Positions 18,410 to 27,799 of a stretch of DNA of 64,000 nucleotides are shown one piece after another (position 1 is the stretch's first letter; every line of letters begins with the position of its first letter). The notes beneath the pieces are model-generated. The model worked only from the letters and a program-made list of their open reading frames with translations. It did no database searches and was not told the DNA's origin. Both the position numbers and the translations under genes were made by a program. The stretch covers positions 992,001-1,056,000 of the forward strand of contig NZ_CP009632.1 of assembly GCF_000959445.1 (NCBI RefSeq), given 5' to 3'. The stretch is from Burkholderia vietnamiensis LMG 10929. GTDB taxonomy: Bacteria > Pseudomonadota > Gammaproteobacteria > Burkholderiales > Burkholderiaceae.

Positions 18410-19129
18410 CTAATCGCGAACCGGAATCAGCCCGAGCATCGCCGCCTTGACCGTTGCGTGAGTCTTGTTGGTGGCGTCGAGCTTGTCCATCGCATTCTGG
18501 ATATGGAAACCGACGTTGCGTTCGGTCAATTGAAGAATCGCCGCGACTTCGGCGGCCGTCTTGCCCTCCGCCGTCCAGTGCAGCACTTCCTTCTCGCGGA
18601 GCGACAACCGCATTGCGCCGCTCGGCATCACGTCCGAAACGATCAGGTTGCTCATCGTCGCGTGCACGAACTGGCAAAGCCAGATCATCTCCGGCTCCGT
18701 GCGCCGCAACTCTTCCGGCGAGATGGGCGGCCCGCCGCGCACGAGGCTGAAGGTGCCCATCGCGCCGCGATGATCGCGGAGCGTCTGCGACCAGCCGTGG
18801 CGCAGGCCGAAGTCCGCTGCGTCGCGCCAGAACGCGTCATGGCCGGCCAGCGGCCCCGGCCAGGGCATTGGCCGGGTGCAGGCTTGTCCGTAATGGAGAA
18901 CCGGATCGGCATGCTGATACCGCTTTTGCGCGTAATGGGCGCGCCATGCTTGCGGAAAATTGTTCCATTCCATGCTGGCGGGCCGCGTAATCGGTATCGT
19001 GACCCGCAGCACATATGCGTGGTATTCGAACCCCAGCGCGCGAACGGCCGGCGCGAGGCCATCGAATGCGTCGGATGCGGTTTCCGCCTGCTCCATGCTC
19101 GCCAGCAGCGATTCTCGCCATTGACTCAT
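18410..19129 (-). CDS. LuxR-type quorum-sensing regulator (solo)
   Basis: The 239-residue protein has an N-terminal autoinducer-binding domain and a C-terminal GerE/LuxR helix-turn-helix (LSLREKEVLHWTAEGKTAAEVAAIL...NVGFHIQNAMDKL, residues 175-225). Residues corresponding to the acyl-homoserine-lactone contacts of TraR are kept with the right spacing: Trp62, Tyr66, Asp75, Pro76, a Trp at 101 and a Gly near 122-125. It should therefore bind an AHL or related ligand. No luxI synthase gene is visible in the window, so it is a solo here. It lies upstream of, and in the same direction as, the SnoaL-like and DHA2 exporter genes, which I infer to be its targets. Confidence 0.88.
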   Translation of the reverse strand: MSQWRESLLASMEQAETASDAFDGLAPAVRALGFEYHAYVLRVTIPITRPASMEWNNFPQAWRAHYAQKRYQHADPVLHYGQACTRPMPWPGPLAGHDAFWRDAADFGLRHGWSQTLRDHRGAMGTFSLVRGGPPISPEELRRTEPEMIWLCQFVHATMSNLIVSDVMPSGAMRLSLREKEVLHWTAEGKTAAEVAAILQLTERNVGFHIQNAMDKLDATNKTHATVKAAMLGLIPVRD

Positions 19130-19482
19130 CTACGGCCCCTTCGATCGCTCGGTTATTCAATATAGTGTTCCCGACCCGTGAATCGCGCCGGTCACCATAT
19201 CCGAACTCCGGAACCGAATCAATTGGCCGCGTTTCACAAAAAAATGGCGAACGCGACGTGGCCGCGCGACCGGCCGCGACACCGGCAGCCCGGAACTGCC
19301 GAACGTCCTGCGGTCGCACACCCCCGAGCAGGAGCCGCCGGTAACGCTGCCATTGCCGCTCCCATCCCGATCGCGACGGACCTCCCTTCCCTGCCGCCCA
19401 GTCATCCCCCCGGCAACACCCCCGTATACCTCCCCCCGACATTCCTCTATACTGCCCCCCAGTATCCGGAGCCCACGATCCC
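19130..19482. other. Divergent control region between the LuxR-type gene and frmR
   Basis: No gene is seen in these 353 bp. The left end holds an AT-rich patch (GTTATTCAATATAG, about 19152-19165) that could serve as -10 region for the LuxR-type gene. The right end holds the FrmR operator (19449-19465) and, about 20 bp before it, a related GTATAC followed by a C-rich run (near 19422-19436) that may be a second half site. Confidence 0.55.
19449..19465 (+). promoter_or_regulatory. FrmR/RcnR-type operator
   Basis: ATACTG-CCCCC-CAGTAT is a perfect inverted repeat around a C-tract, the form recognised by RcnR/FrmR/CsoR-type repressors (TACT, G/C-tract, AGTA). It lies 17 bp upstream of the frmR start codon, so the repressor should autoregulate frmR-frmA. 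Confidence 0.85.
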
Positions 19483-19758
19483 ATGCCGCATTCCCCCGAA
19501 GAAAAGAAGCGCGTCCTGACCCGCGTGCGCCGCGTGCGCGGGCAACTGAACGCGCTCGAGCAAGCGCTGGAAGACGGCGCGGACTGTGGCCCGATACTCC
19601 AGCAACTGGCTGCGATTCGCGGCGCGATCAACGGCGTGATGGCCGGCGTGCTCGAAAGCCATTTGCGCGAGGAATTCACCCAGCTCGCGGACGCGACGCG
19701 CCCCGCTTCCGGGTCGATCGACGATATCGTGACGCTCGTCCGGTCGTATTTGCGCTGA
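19483..19758 (+). CDS. frmR: Formaldehyde-responsive transcriptional repressor
   Basis: This 91-residue all-helical DUF156 (CsoR/RcnR) family protein has the formaldehyde-sensing residues of E. coli FrmR at the same positions: Pro2, Cys35 and His60. Formaldehyde cross-links Pro2 and Cys35 of neighbouring subunits and releases DNA. RcnR-type nickel/cobalt sensors have additional His ligands that are not apparent here. The gene is 55 bp upstream of frmA and has a consensus operator directly in front. Start choice is fixed by the required Pro2. Confidence 0.93.
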   Translation: MPHSPEEKKRVLTRVRRVRGQLNALEQALEDGADCGPILQQLAAIRGAINGVMAGVLESHLREEFTQLADATRPASGSIDDIVTLVRSYLR

Positions 19759-19804
19759 CCGATACGGGATCGTCGACGTGCCGATTCATTCGATGATTAC
19801 TTAA

Positions 19805-20923
<1,119 letters not shown>

Positions 20924-20966
20924 TCCCCATCCGACCGGCCGGCCACGCAGCCGGTCGCGCCGCATG

Positions 20967-21003
20967 ACGACGCCGGCAAACCGCGAGGTTTAGCCGGCGT
21001 CGT
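20967..21003. terminator. Bidirectional terminator-like hairpin between frmA and nnrS
   Basis: An 11-bp perfect outer stem (ACGACGCCGGC / GCCGGCGTCGT) continues into a 5-bp inner stem (AAACC / GGTTT) with one bulged base and a GCGA loop. It lies between two convergent genes and is the strongest hairpin in that gap; no T-run is present. Confidence 0.7.
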
Positions 21004-21100
21004 GCATTCTGCGGGTGCGTCACGATCGCGCCGGCCGCGGCCTGCTGCGCCGGGAATGCGGCGGCGCTTCACACATACGCGCGGTCCGGTCGCACGCCCG

Positions 21101-22294
21101 TCAATCCCTGCGACCATCCGCGCGCGGCGACATCAGGATCGGCGCGTAATGCACGGCATACGCGGCGAATGCCACGATCCAGCAAGCAGCGGACGCATCG
21201 AGCCACACGACGTAGCCCACCCCAGGCACGAGTGGCCCGAACACGCGGAGCACCGCCGCGACGATCACCAGCCAGTAACACAGCTGCTCCCACGGGCCGG
21301 CGACGAGCATGCGCCCCGTGTGGCCGAGCGCGGTGCGCGTGATCATCGCGACGATCGCGCCGCCGATCGCCCCGACCGTCAACGCATGCACGGCGAGCGA
21401 GTGCGCGACCACGCCGGCGACCGACAACGCGAGCAGCACGAAGCCGATCGGAATCCACAGACACGACACGTGCAGAATCCACACGATCGGCCGCTTGCCG
21501 ACGCGCCACGAGCGCCACCCGACGATGCGCCACGCATGCAGCACCGCAGTCGCGAGCGCGGCGGCGATCTGCAATGCGCCGGGTACGCCGAGCGCATCAG
21601 CGAACAGCGTGAGCGCGACCGCCGGCCCCGCGAGCGTATCGACGAGCCGGAAGCGGCGCATCGTGAAGCCGGGGATCGCGTTCATCGTGAACATCGGCAC
21701 GATGCGGCCCGTGATCACCGCGACGAAGAACACGACGAGCCCCGTCGCCGCGTAGGCGGCGCGCAGCGCGAGATCCGCGCGGCCGGTCGTCACGGCCACA
21801 TGGAACAGCACGTTGAGCGCACCGAACAGCAGCAGCGCGACCGGCAGGAACACGTTGTGCCGGTTCTTCGCGGCCAGCAGCACGCGCAGCAGCACGGCGG
21901 CGGTCACGGGCAGGAACAGCGCATCGACGATCGCCGCGGGCACGGCCGGCCCCGACCAGACGAGCACGCGTCCGGCGAGCCAGAGCAGCCACAGGGCTCC
22001 GAGCGCGGGGCCGCGCAGCGTCTCGCGCGACGTCCACGCGCGCGTGGCGGTCAGCAGAAAGCCCACGACGATCGCGGCGACGAAGCCGAAGATCATCTCG
22101 TGCACATGCCACATGAGGCCGGTCATCGCGCCCGCGCGCCCCGCGGCCGGCACACCGTGCCAAGCCGCGAGCCACACCGCGACGGCGATGCTCGCGAACC
22201 CTGCGCCGGTCAGATAGAAAGGCCGCAGCCCGAGTTGCAGCAGCGGCGGCGTGGCGGGCGCGGATGGCGCCTGCATGGGCTCGCTGATCTTCAT
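21101..22294 (-). CDS. nnrS: NnrS family membrane protein (nitric oxide stress)
   Basis: The 397-residue polytopic protein has about twelve helices. The family signatures are seen: LRPFYLTGAGFASIAVAVWL at the N-terminus, MWHVHEMIFGF with two conserved His near residue 67, and IPMFTMNAIPGF mid-protein. NnrS proteins are haem- and copper-containing membrane proteins that relieve nitrosative stress by an unclear mechanism and are usually regulated by NNR/Dnr. A FNR/Dnr-like box sits about 100 bp upstream of the start. Its neighbour frmA can act on S-nitrosoglutathione, so the pair may share a role. Confidence 0.92.
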   Translation of the reverse strand: MKISEPMQAPSAPATPPLLQLGLRPFYLTGAGFASIAVAVWLAAWHGVPAAGRAGAMTGLMWHVHEMIFGFVAAIVVGFLLTATRAWTSRETLRGPALGALWLLWLAGRVLVWSGPAVPAAIVDALFLPVTAAVLLRVLLAAKNRHNVFLPVALLLFGALNVLFHVAVTTGRADLALRAAYAATGLVVFFVAVITGRIVPMFTMNAIPGFTMRRFRLVDTLAGPAVALTLFADALGVPGALQIAAALATAVLHAWRIVGWRSWRVGKRPIVWILHVSCLWIPIGFVLLALSVAGVVAHSLAVHALTVGAIGGAIVAMITRTALGHTGRMLVAGPWEQLCYWLVIVAAVLRVFGPLVPGVGYVVWLDASAACWIVAFAAYAVHYAPILMSPRADGRRD

Positions 22295-22392
22295 GTGCGC
22301 TCCGTCGATCGAGGATGACGTCGTTCATCCTAGACCTCCGACGCACGCGACGACGGGTGCCCCTACGCGGCGCGGTGGCATCGTCCGCGTTC

Positions 22393-22406
22393 GTGACCTG
22401 CGTCAA
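22393..22406 (-). promoter_or_regulatory. Dnr/FNR-like box upstream of nnrS
   Basis: On the minus strand this reads TTGAC-GCAG-GTCAC, one mismatch from a perfect TTGAC-N4-GTCAA palindrome of the CRP/FNR-Dnr type. It is centred 105 bp upstream of the nnrS ATG, leaving room for a start site about 42 bp downstream. The -10 region is not convincing. Confidence 0.55.
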
Positions 22407-22465
22407 GCTCGCGCTTCACGCATGTGCCAGACTTTCGCAACCGCGCGTGTGTTGTCATCGCCCCG

Positions 22466-23491
22466 TCAGCATCGCGCGCGTCGCATCCGCAGCGTGGCCG
22501 ACGGCGATTCCCCGAACGCCCGCTTGTATTCGATCGCGAACCGCCCGAGGTGCGCGAAGCCCCATTTGAGCGCGATGTCCGTCACCGACGCGAGCCCCGG
22601 CGTCGCGTCGTCGAGCAATTCGTCGCGCACGCGCTGCAGCCGCAACTGGCGCAGATACGCCATCGGCGTGCTGCCGTGGCGGTTGCGAAACCCGGCGAAC
22701 AGCGTGCTCGGGCTCACGCCCGCCAATTCGGCCAGGCGCTCGATCGTCAACGGCTCGTCGAGATGCGCGCGGATGTACTCCTCGACGCGCCGCACGTAGA
22801 ACGGCGCGAGCGGCGCCGGCGCCGGACGTGCGCCGTTGCGTATGCTGTTCGGATGGCCGTACAGCAGCAGGTTCAGCAGCGTCGACTCCAACTGCTCGAA
22901 CGCGAGCGGATGGCGCAACGGATGCCCGTCGGTTGCGATCGCGTCGGCCAGCATCGGCAGCATCTGGGCGAGGCACGCGCCCTGCGGCGACGCGAGGCTG
23001 AACTCCGGCTCGAACTCCACCGGCGCGCGGCGCTCGTCGCCGAAATGGCGCCGCGCATGCCGCTCCATCACCTCGCGCTCGACGCGCAGGATCACCTGCG
23101 GACACGCGTCGCCCCACTGCATCCGGACCGGCAGCGTCGGCGACAGCAGCGACGCGGTGTCGGGCGACGACACGAAGCGCGCCGCGCCGCACTCGATCTC
23201 GGCATCCCCGCGCAACGGTATCTGCAGCAGATAGAAGTGTTCGAGCGGCCCCGGCTCGATCGCCACCTGCCCGCCGTAGTCGAGCAGGTTCAGCGACAGG
23301 TTGCCCCAGCGCGCGTGATGCATGCAGCCGTGCAGCGCGTGCGCGGCGCCGGTCGGCGTGAGCCGATGCGGCTTGAACACGTCGGCCACGCGCGCGCGCA
23401 CCTCGTCGACGTCGTTCGACTGCAGCAACAGCGTGTCGCGATTGAAACAGGCGGCCTCGCCCAGCCAGCCCGTTCCCGTAAATTGCCCCAT
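22466..23491 (-). CDS. iifR: AraC/XylS-family regulator of the indole cluster
   Basis: This 341-residue regulator has an AraC-type N-terminal cupin-like region (residues 60-190, AraC_binding_2 style) and two C-terminal helix-turn-helix units (LTIERLAELAGVSPSTLFAGFRNRHG; VTDIALKWGFAHLGRFAIEYKRAFG). The ATG at 23491 (MGQFTGTGWLGE) fits the family. It is divergent from the DLH-SDR-StyA-StyB operon. The iif indole clusters of Acinetobacter and Burkholderia have an AraC-type regulator in the same position, which is the basis of the symbol. The inducer is probably indole or an oxidation product. Confidence 0.82.
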   Translation of the reverse strand: MGQFTGTGWLGEAACFNRDTLLLQSNDVDEVRARVADVFKPHRLTPTGAAHALHGCMHHARWGNLSLNLLDYGGQVAIEPGPLEHFYLLQIPLRGDAEIECGAARFVSSPDTASLLSPTLPVRMQWGDACPQVILRVEREVMERHARRHFGDERRAPVEFEPEFSLASPQGACLAQMLPMLADAIATDGHPLRHPLAFEQLESTLLNLLLYGHPNSIRNGARPAPAPLAPFYVRRVEEYIRAHLDEPLTIERLAELAGVSPSTLFAGFRNRHGSTPMAYLRQLRLQRVRDELLDDATPGLASVTDIALKWGFAHLGRFAIEYKRAFGESPSATLRMRRARC

Positions 23492-23844
23492 CGAAGTTCT
23501 CCCGTCGTGCCCGATCGCACTTGCGCAGTGCACGTGTTCCCGATTCCTGGGAAGCCCGTCGCACGATCCGGATAGCACCCGGACTATCCGGACAGTCCGC
23601 GCCGTCGCGCGCGCAAGCCCCACGCCCATCACGCAAGAAGCGGACCGTTCGCGCATCGTAGAAAACTGCGCGGGTCTTCCGCATCCGCACATACCCGCAG
23701 TGCGCCGCGCGCCGGCCGCGGCGCCGCATGGCGCGCCGCAGGTTTCCGGAATCCGCGGATACCGGCCGAAGAAAGCGGATAGAAGTGCCAATTTCGTCCA
23801 CCAATACTGGGTCCATCCAAGCAACGCACCGAAGGGAGGGACGC
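23492..23844. other. Divergent control region iifR-iifA
   Basis: No coding sequence is supported in these 353 bp. The notable elements are the long inverted repeat at 23567-23592 and two further CGGATA half sites at 23756-23761 and 23776-23782, the latter about 65 bp before the iifA start. A strong ribosome binding site (GAAGGGAGGG) precedes the ATG at 23845. Confidence 0.6.
23567..23592. promoter_or_regulatory. Inverted repeat, candidate IifR operator
   Basis: TCCGGATAG and CTATCCGGA form perfect 9-bp arms around 8 bp (CACCCGGA). The repeat lies 76 bp upstream of the AraC-type gene, and its half sites recur near the iifA promoter. It may be a DNA operator, a leader hairpin, or both. Confidence 0.5.
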
Positions 23845-25074
23845 ATGAAAGGACGACACATCGAGGTTCCGTCGCCGCACGGCGGCACGTTTCGCGCGTA
23901 TCTGAGCACGCCGGCGGCCGGCAAGGGGCCCGGTATCGTGTTGTGCCACGAAATCTTCGGCGCGAACGCGACGATGCGCGAGGTGGCCGACTATTACGCC
24001 GAAGAAGGCTATACGGTGCTCGTGCCCGATTTGTTCTGGCGTCAGGCGCCGGGCATCGAGCTCGGTTACACCGCGCCGGACTTCGAGCGCGCGATGGCGC
24101 TGTACCGCGACTACGACGAAAACGACGGCGTCGACGACGTCGCCGCCGCGCTGGCCGCGCTGACCAGCCGGCCGGAGTGCACGGGCAAGGCCGGCGTGCT
24201 CGGCTTCTGCCTGGGCGGCAAGCTCGCCTATCTGGCCGCGTGCCGGCTGCCGGACGTGGCGGCCGCGGTCAGCTATTACGGCGTCGGGATCGAGCACGCG
24301 CTCGACGAGGCGGCCGGCGTGCGCGGCCGGCTCGTGCTGCAGATCGCCGCGCAGGACCGCTTCTGCCCGCCGGACGCGCAGGCGCGCATCGTCGCAGCGC
24401 TGAGCGGCCGCGATGGCGTCGAGGTGTACGTGTATCCCGGCGTCGACCATGCGTTCGCGCGCAGCGGCGGCGATCACTTCGACAAGGCGGCCGCCGTGAT
24501 GGCGCATCAGCGCGCGATCGCCGCGTTCCGTGCGGCGCTCGGCCCGCACTACGATCTGTCCGCACTGTGGGAAGAACACCTGCGCCACGAATTCGACACG
24601 CGCAACGTCGACGCGACGATGGCCACGATGGTCGCGCAACCGTACGTGAACCATATCCCGACGCTGACCGGCGGCGTCGGCCACGACGAGCTCAAGCGCT
24701 TCTACACGCATCACTTCGTGCATGCGAACCCGCCCGACACGACGATCACGCCGATCTCGCGCACGATCGGCGCGAGCCAGATCGTCGACGAACTGCTGTT
24801 CTGCTTCACCCACACCACCGAGATCGACTGGATGCTGCCCGGCGTCGCGCCGACCGGCAAACGCGTCGAGATTCCGCTCGTCGCGATCGTCAAGTTCCGC
24901 GGCGACAAGCTGTATCACGAGCACATCTACTGGGACCAGGCGAGCGTGCTCGTGCAGATCGGCTTGCTGGACGCGGCCGGGCTGCCGGTCGCCGGCGTCG
25001 AAACGGCGCGCAAGCTGCTCGACGAAACGGTGCCGTCGAACCGACTGATGCAGCGCTGGCGCGACAGCGCGTAA
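23845..25074 (+). CDS. iifA: IifA-like: dienelactone hydrolase domain fused to a SnoaL-like domain
   Basis: This 409-residue fusion has a dienelactone-hydrolase alpha/beta domain (residues 1-235) and an NTF2/SnoaL-like domain (about 260-409). The DLH catalytic residues fall almost exactly at the classical numbers: Glu36 in CHEIFG, Cys122 in GFCLGGK, Asp171 and His202. Proteins of this type in iif/ind clusters were reported to act without cofactor as an oxygenase converting 3-hydroxyindolin-2-one to anthranilate, an unusual task for a hydrolase fold. The assignment here is from domain order and cluster context. It is the first gene of the operon, with a strong ribosome binding site. Confidence 0.82.
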   Translation: MKGRHIEVPSPHGGTFRAYLSTPAAGKGPGIVLCHEIFGANATMREVADYYAEEGYTVLVPDLFWRQAPGIELGYTAPDFERAMALYRDYDENDGVDDVAAALAALTSRPECTGKAGVLGFCLGGKLAYLAACRLPDVAAAVSYYGVGIEHALDEAAGVRGRLVLQIAAQDRFCPPDAQARIVAALSGRDGVEVYVYPGVDHAFARSGGDHFDKAAAVMAHQRAIAAFRAALGPHYDLSALWEEHLRHEFDTRNVDATMATMVAQPYVNHIPTLTGGVGHDELKRFYTHHFVHANPPDTTITPISRTIGASQIVDELLFCFTHTTEIDWMLPGVAPTGKRVEIPLVAIVKFRGDKLYHEHIYWDQASVLVQIGLLDAAGLPVAGVETARKLLDETVPSNRLMQRWRDSA

Positions 25075-25139
25075 GCGCCCGAGCGACGGCCCGCAGCGCG
25101 AGCGCGTCGCCTTCACTCAATCATTCCAGGAGACACCCC

Positions 25140-25928
25140 ATGACAGCTCTGGCAGGCAAAGTCGCGATCGTCACCGGCGGCGCCACGCTGATCGGCGCGG
25201 CGGTCGCGCAGGATCTGGTGCGCGCCGGCGCGTGCGTCGCGATCGTCGACCTCGACGTGCAGAACGGCGCGCGCGTCGCCGACACGCTCGGCGAGCACGC
25301 GATGTTCATCGCCGCAGACATCACCGACGATCGTGCGATCGAGCACGCGGTGGCGGCCGTCGTCGAGCGCTTCGGCGCGATCGATCTGCTGATCAACCTC
25401 GCATGCAGCTACGTCGACGACGGCATCCGCGCGACGCGCCGCGACTGGCTCGCGGCGATGGACGTCAACGTCGTATCGGCGGCGATGCTGGTCAAGGCCG
25501 TGCATCCGCACCTGGTGCGACGCGGCGGCGGCGCGATCGTCAACTTCAGCTCGATCTCGGCGCAATGCGCGCAGACGGGCCGCTGGCTCTACCCGACCTC
25601 GAAGGCCGCGATGCGCCAGCTCACCCGCAGCATGGCGATGGATCTCGCGGCGGACCGGATCCGCGTGAACTCGGTGTCGCCGGGCTGGACCTGGTCGCGC
25701 GTGATGGACGAGATGACGCACGGCGACCGCGCGAAGACGGACCGCGTGGCCGCGCCGTTTCATCTGCTCGGGCGCGTCGGCGACCCGTCGGAAGTCGCGC
25801 AGGTCGTCACGTTCCTGTGCAGCGACGCGGCGAGCTTCGTCACCGGCGCCGACTACGCGGTGGACGGCGGCTATTCCGCGATGGGCCCCGAGCAGGCCGT
25901 GCCGGCGATCCCGCAGCTCGCGCAATAG
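25140..25928 (+). CDS. iifB: IifB-like short-chain dehydrogenase
   Basis: The 262-residue protein is a classical SDR with Rossmann fold, catalytic Ser in NFSSIS and the YPTSK active-site motif. The nucleotide-binding loop reads TGGATLIG; the usual middle glycine of TGxxxGxG is replaced by Leu, and NNAG is replaced by NLAC. By cluster homology it oxidises the indole-2,3-dihydrodiol formed by IifC to 3-hydroxyindolin-2-one. It starts 65 bp after iifA with an AGGAGAC ribosome binding site. Confidence 0.82.
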   Translation: MTALAGKVAIVTGGATLIGAAVAQDLVRAGACVAIVDLDVQNGARVADTLGEHAMFIAADITDDRAIEHAVAAVVERFGAIDLLINLACSYVDDGIRATRRDWLAAMDVNVVSAAMLVKAVHPHLVRRGGGAIVNFSSISAQCAQTGRWLYPTSKAAMRQLTRSMAMDLAADRIRVNSVSPGWTWSRVMDEMTHGDRAKTDRVAAPFHLLGRVGDPSEVAQVVTFLCSDAASFVTGADYAVDGGYSAMGPEQAVPAIPQLAQ

Positions 25929-25991
25929 CGGCAAGCCGATTCGCCGCGCCGCATCACGACCCGATTGATTCGTCATACCAAGGATTTCATC

Positions 25992-27239
25992 ATGAAGCGC
26001 ATCGCCATCGTCGGTGCCGGCCAGTCCGGCCTTCAACTCGCTTTCACGCTGCTCGACCACGGCTATCACGTCACGCTCGCGACCAACCGCGACGCGCAGC
26101 AGATCCGCTCCGGCAAGGTGATGTCGAGCCAATGCATGTTCCACACCGCGCTGCAGCTGGAGCGCGATGCCGGCCTGAACCACTGGGAAGAAGCGTGCCC
26201 GTCCATCGAGGGGATCGGCGTCGCGGTGCCGCATCCCGACGGCGGCGGCCGCAAGGCGATCGACTGGTCGTCGCGCCTGACCCGCTACGCGCAGTCGGTC
26301 GACCAGCGCGTGAAGATGGCCGACTGGCTCGACGCAGTCCGCGACCGCGGCGCCGACGTGCGCATCTGCGACGTCGGCATAGCGGAGCTCGAAGCGCTCG
26401 CGAGCAGCCACGATCTCGTGCTGCTCGCGGCCGGCAAGGGCGACATCGTCAACCTGCTGGGCCGCGACGACGCGCGCAGCGCGTTCGAGCGCCCGCAACG
26501 CGCGCTCGCGCTGACCTACGTGAAGGGCATGACGCCGAGCCAGCCGTATGCGCGCGTGCGCTTCAACCTGCTGCCCGGCATCGGCGAATACTTCGTGTTT
26601 CCGGCGCTGACCACGACCGGCCCGTGCGAGATCATGGTGTTCGAGGGCATTCCGGGCGGCCCGCTCGACTGCTGGGCCGACGTGAAAACGCCCGAACAGC
26701 ACCTCGACCGCAGCCTGTCGTTCCTGCAACGCTACGTGCCGTGGGAATTCGAGCGCTGCCGCGACGTCGAGCTGACCGATCCGAACGGCACGCTCGCCGG
26801 GCGCTTCACGCCGACCGTGCGCAAGCCGTTGTTGCGGCTGCCGTCGGGCCGCACCGTGTTCGGCATGGCCGACGCGGTGGTCGTGAACGACCCGATCACC
26901 GGGCAGGGCTCGAACAACGCGGCGAAATGCGCGAAGGTTTACGGCGACGCGATCCTCACGCGCGAGGCCGCGCCGTTCGACGAAGGCTGGATGCACGACA
27001 CGTTCGAACGCTACTGGGCCTACGCGCAGCACGTCGTGCGCTGGACCAACTCGCTGCTCACGCCGCCGCCGCCGCACGTGCTCGAACTGCTCGGCGCGGC
27101 CGGCCAGTATCCGACGCTGGCCGCGACGCTCGTCGACGGCTTCGACGACCCGCGCCGCTTCGCGCCGTGGTGGTTCGAGCCGGCCGCGTGCGCCGCGATG
27201 ATCCGCGAACACGCGGCACGTTCGGAGCAAGCGCGATGA
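25992..27239 (+). CDS. iifC: StyA-type two-component flavin monooxygenase (indole oxygenase)
   Basis: The 415-residue protein belongs to the group E flavoprotein monooxygenases (styrene/indole monooxygenase oxygenase subunit). The FAD-binding dinucleotide motif IVGAGQSGLQLA is at residues 5-16, followed by the StyA-like SGKVMSSQCMFHTALQLERD, and a C-terminal NDPITGQGSNNAAKCA segment contacting FAD. It uses FADH2 from the reductase encoded next to epoxidise or dihydroxylate indole; many members make indigo from indole. The start codon of iifD overlaps its stop by 4 bp (ATGA), so the subunits are coupled. Confidence 0.9.
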   Translation: MKRIAIVGAGQSGLQLAFTLLDHGYHVTLATNRDAQQIRSGKVMSSQCMFHTALQLERDAGLNHWEEACPSIEGIGVAVPHPDGGGRKAIDWSSRLTRYAQSVDQRVKMADWLDAVRDRGADVRICDVGIAELEALASSHDLVLLAAGKGDIVNLLGRDDARSAFERPQRALALTYVKGMTPSQPYARVRFNLLPGIGEYFVFPALTTTGPCEIMVFEGIPGGPLDCWADVKTPEQHLDRSLSFLQRYVPWEFERCRDVELTDPNGTLAGRFTPTVRKPLLRLPSGRTVFGMADAVVVNDPITGQGSNNAAKCAKVYGDAILTREAAPFDEGWMHDTFERYWAYAQHVVRWTNSLLTPPPPHVLELLGAAGQYPTLAATLVDGFDDPRRFAPWWFEPAACAAMIREHAARSEQAR

Positions 27240-27766
27240 ACGCCAGCGCTTCCTCCCCTCTCGCCGCCGTCGATCCGCTGCAACTGCGCGCCGCGTTCGG
27301 GCATTTTCCGACCGGCGTCACCGTGATCACCACGCGCGCCGCCGACGGCCGCAAGGTCGGGCTTACCGCCAATTCGTTCTCGTCGCTGTCGCTCGATCCG
27401 CCGCTGCTGCTGTGGAGCCTGCGCAAGGTGGCGCCGAGCCGGCCGGATTTCGTTGCGGCCACGCACTTCGCGATCAATATCCTCGCGCACGACCAGCTCG
27501 AGCTGTCGCGCCGCTTCGCGACGCCGCGCGCCGACAAGTTCGACGGCGTGCCGCACGACGACGCCGAAGCCGGCGGCGTGCCGTGCCTGCACGGATCGAG
27601 CGCGCGCTTCGTGTGCCGCAACGTCGGCCATTACGAAGGCGGCGACCACCTGTTGTTCATCGGCCGGATCGAAGCGTTCGACGCGTTCGGCAAGGCGCCG
27701 CTGGTCTTCCATGCCGGCGAATATCGCGCGCTCTGCGCGCACCCGGATCTCGCACGCGCCGTTTGA
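27236..27766 (+). CDS. iifD: Flavin reductase subunit (StyB/IifD-like)
   Basis: This 176-residue protein is a flavin-reductase-like FMN-binding domain with the family text FGHFPTGVTVITT, LTANSFSSLSLDPPLLLWSL and FAINILAHDQLELSRRFA. It uses NAD(P)H to make reduced flavin for the adjacent monooxygenase. Its ATG overlaps the iifC stop codon. Downstream, 33 bp separate it from the outer-membrane protein gene, suggesting one transcript. Confidence 0.9.
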   Translation: MNASASSPLAAVDPLQLRAAFGHFPTGVTVITTRAADGRKVGLTANSFSSLSLDPPLLLWSLRKVAPSRPDFVAATHFAINILAHDQLELSRRFATPRADKFDGVPHDDAEAGGVPCLHGSSARFVCRNVGHYEGGDHLLFIGRIEAFDAFGKAPLVFHAGEYRALCAHPDLARAV

Positions 27767-27799
27767 CCGGCTCTACTCATAACGCAACAGGAGGTGGTG

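Noticed and set aside
18410..19129. A complete quorum-sensing circuit with its own synthase
   Set aside because: No LuxI-type sequence was found on either strand in the window; only the receptor is present.
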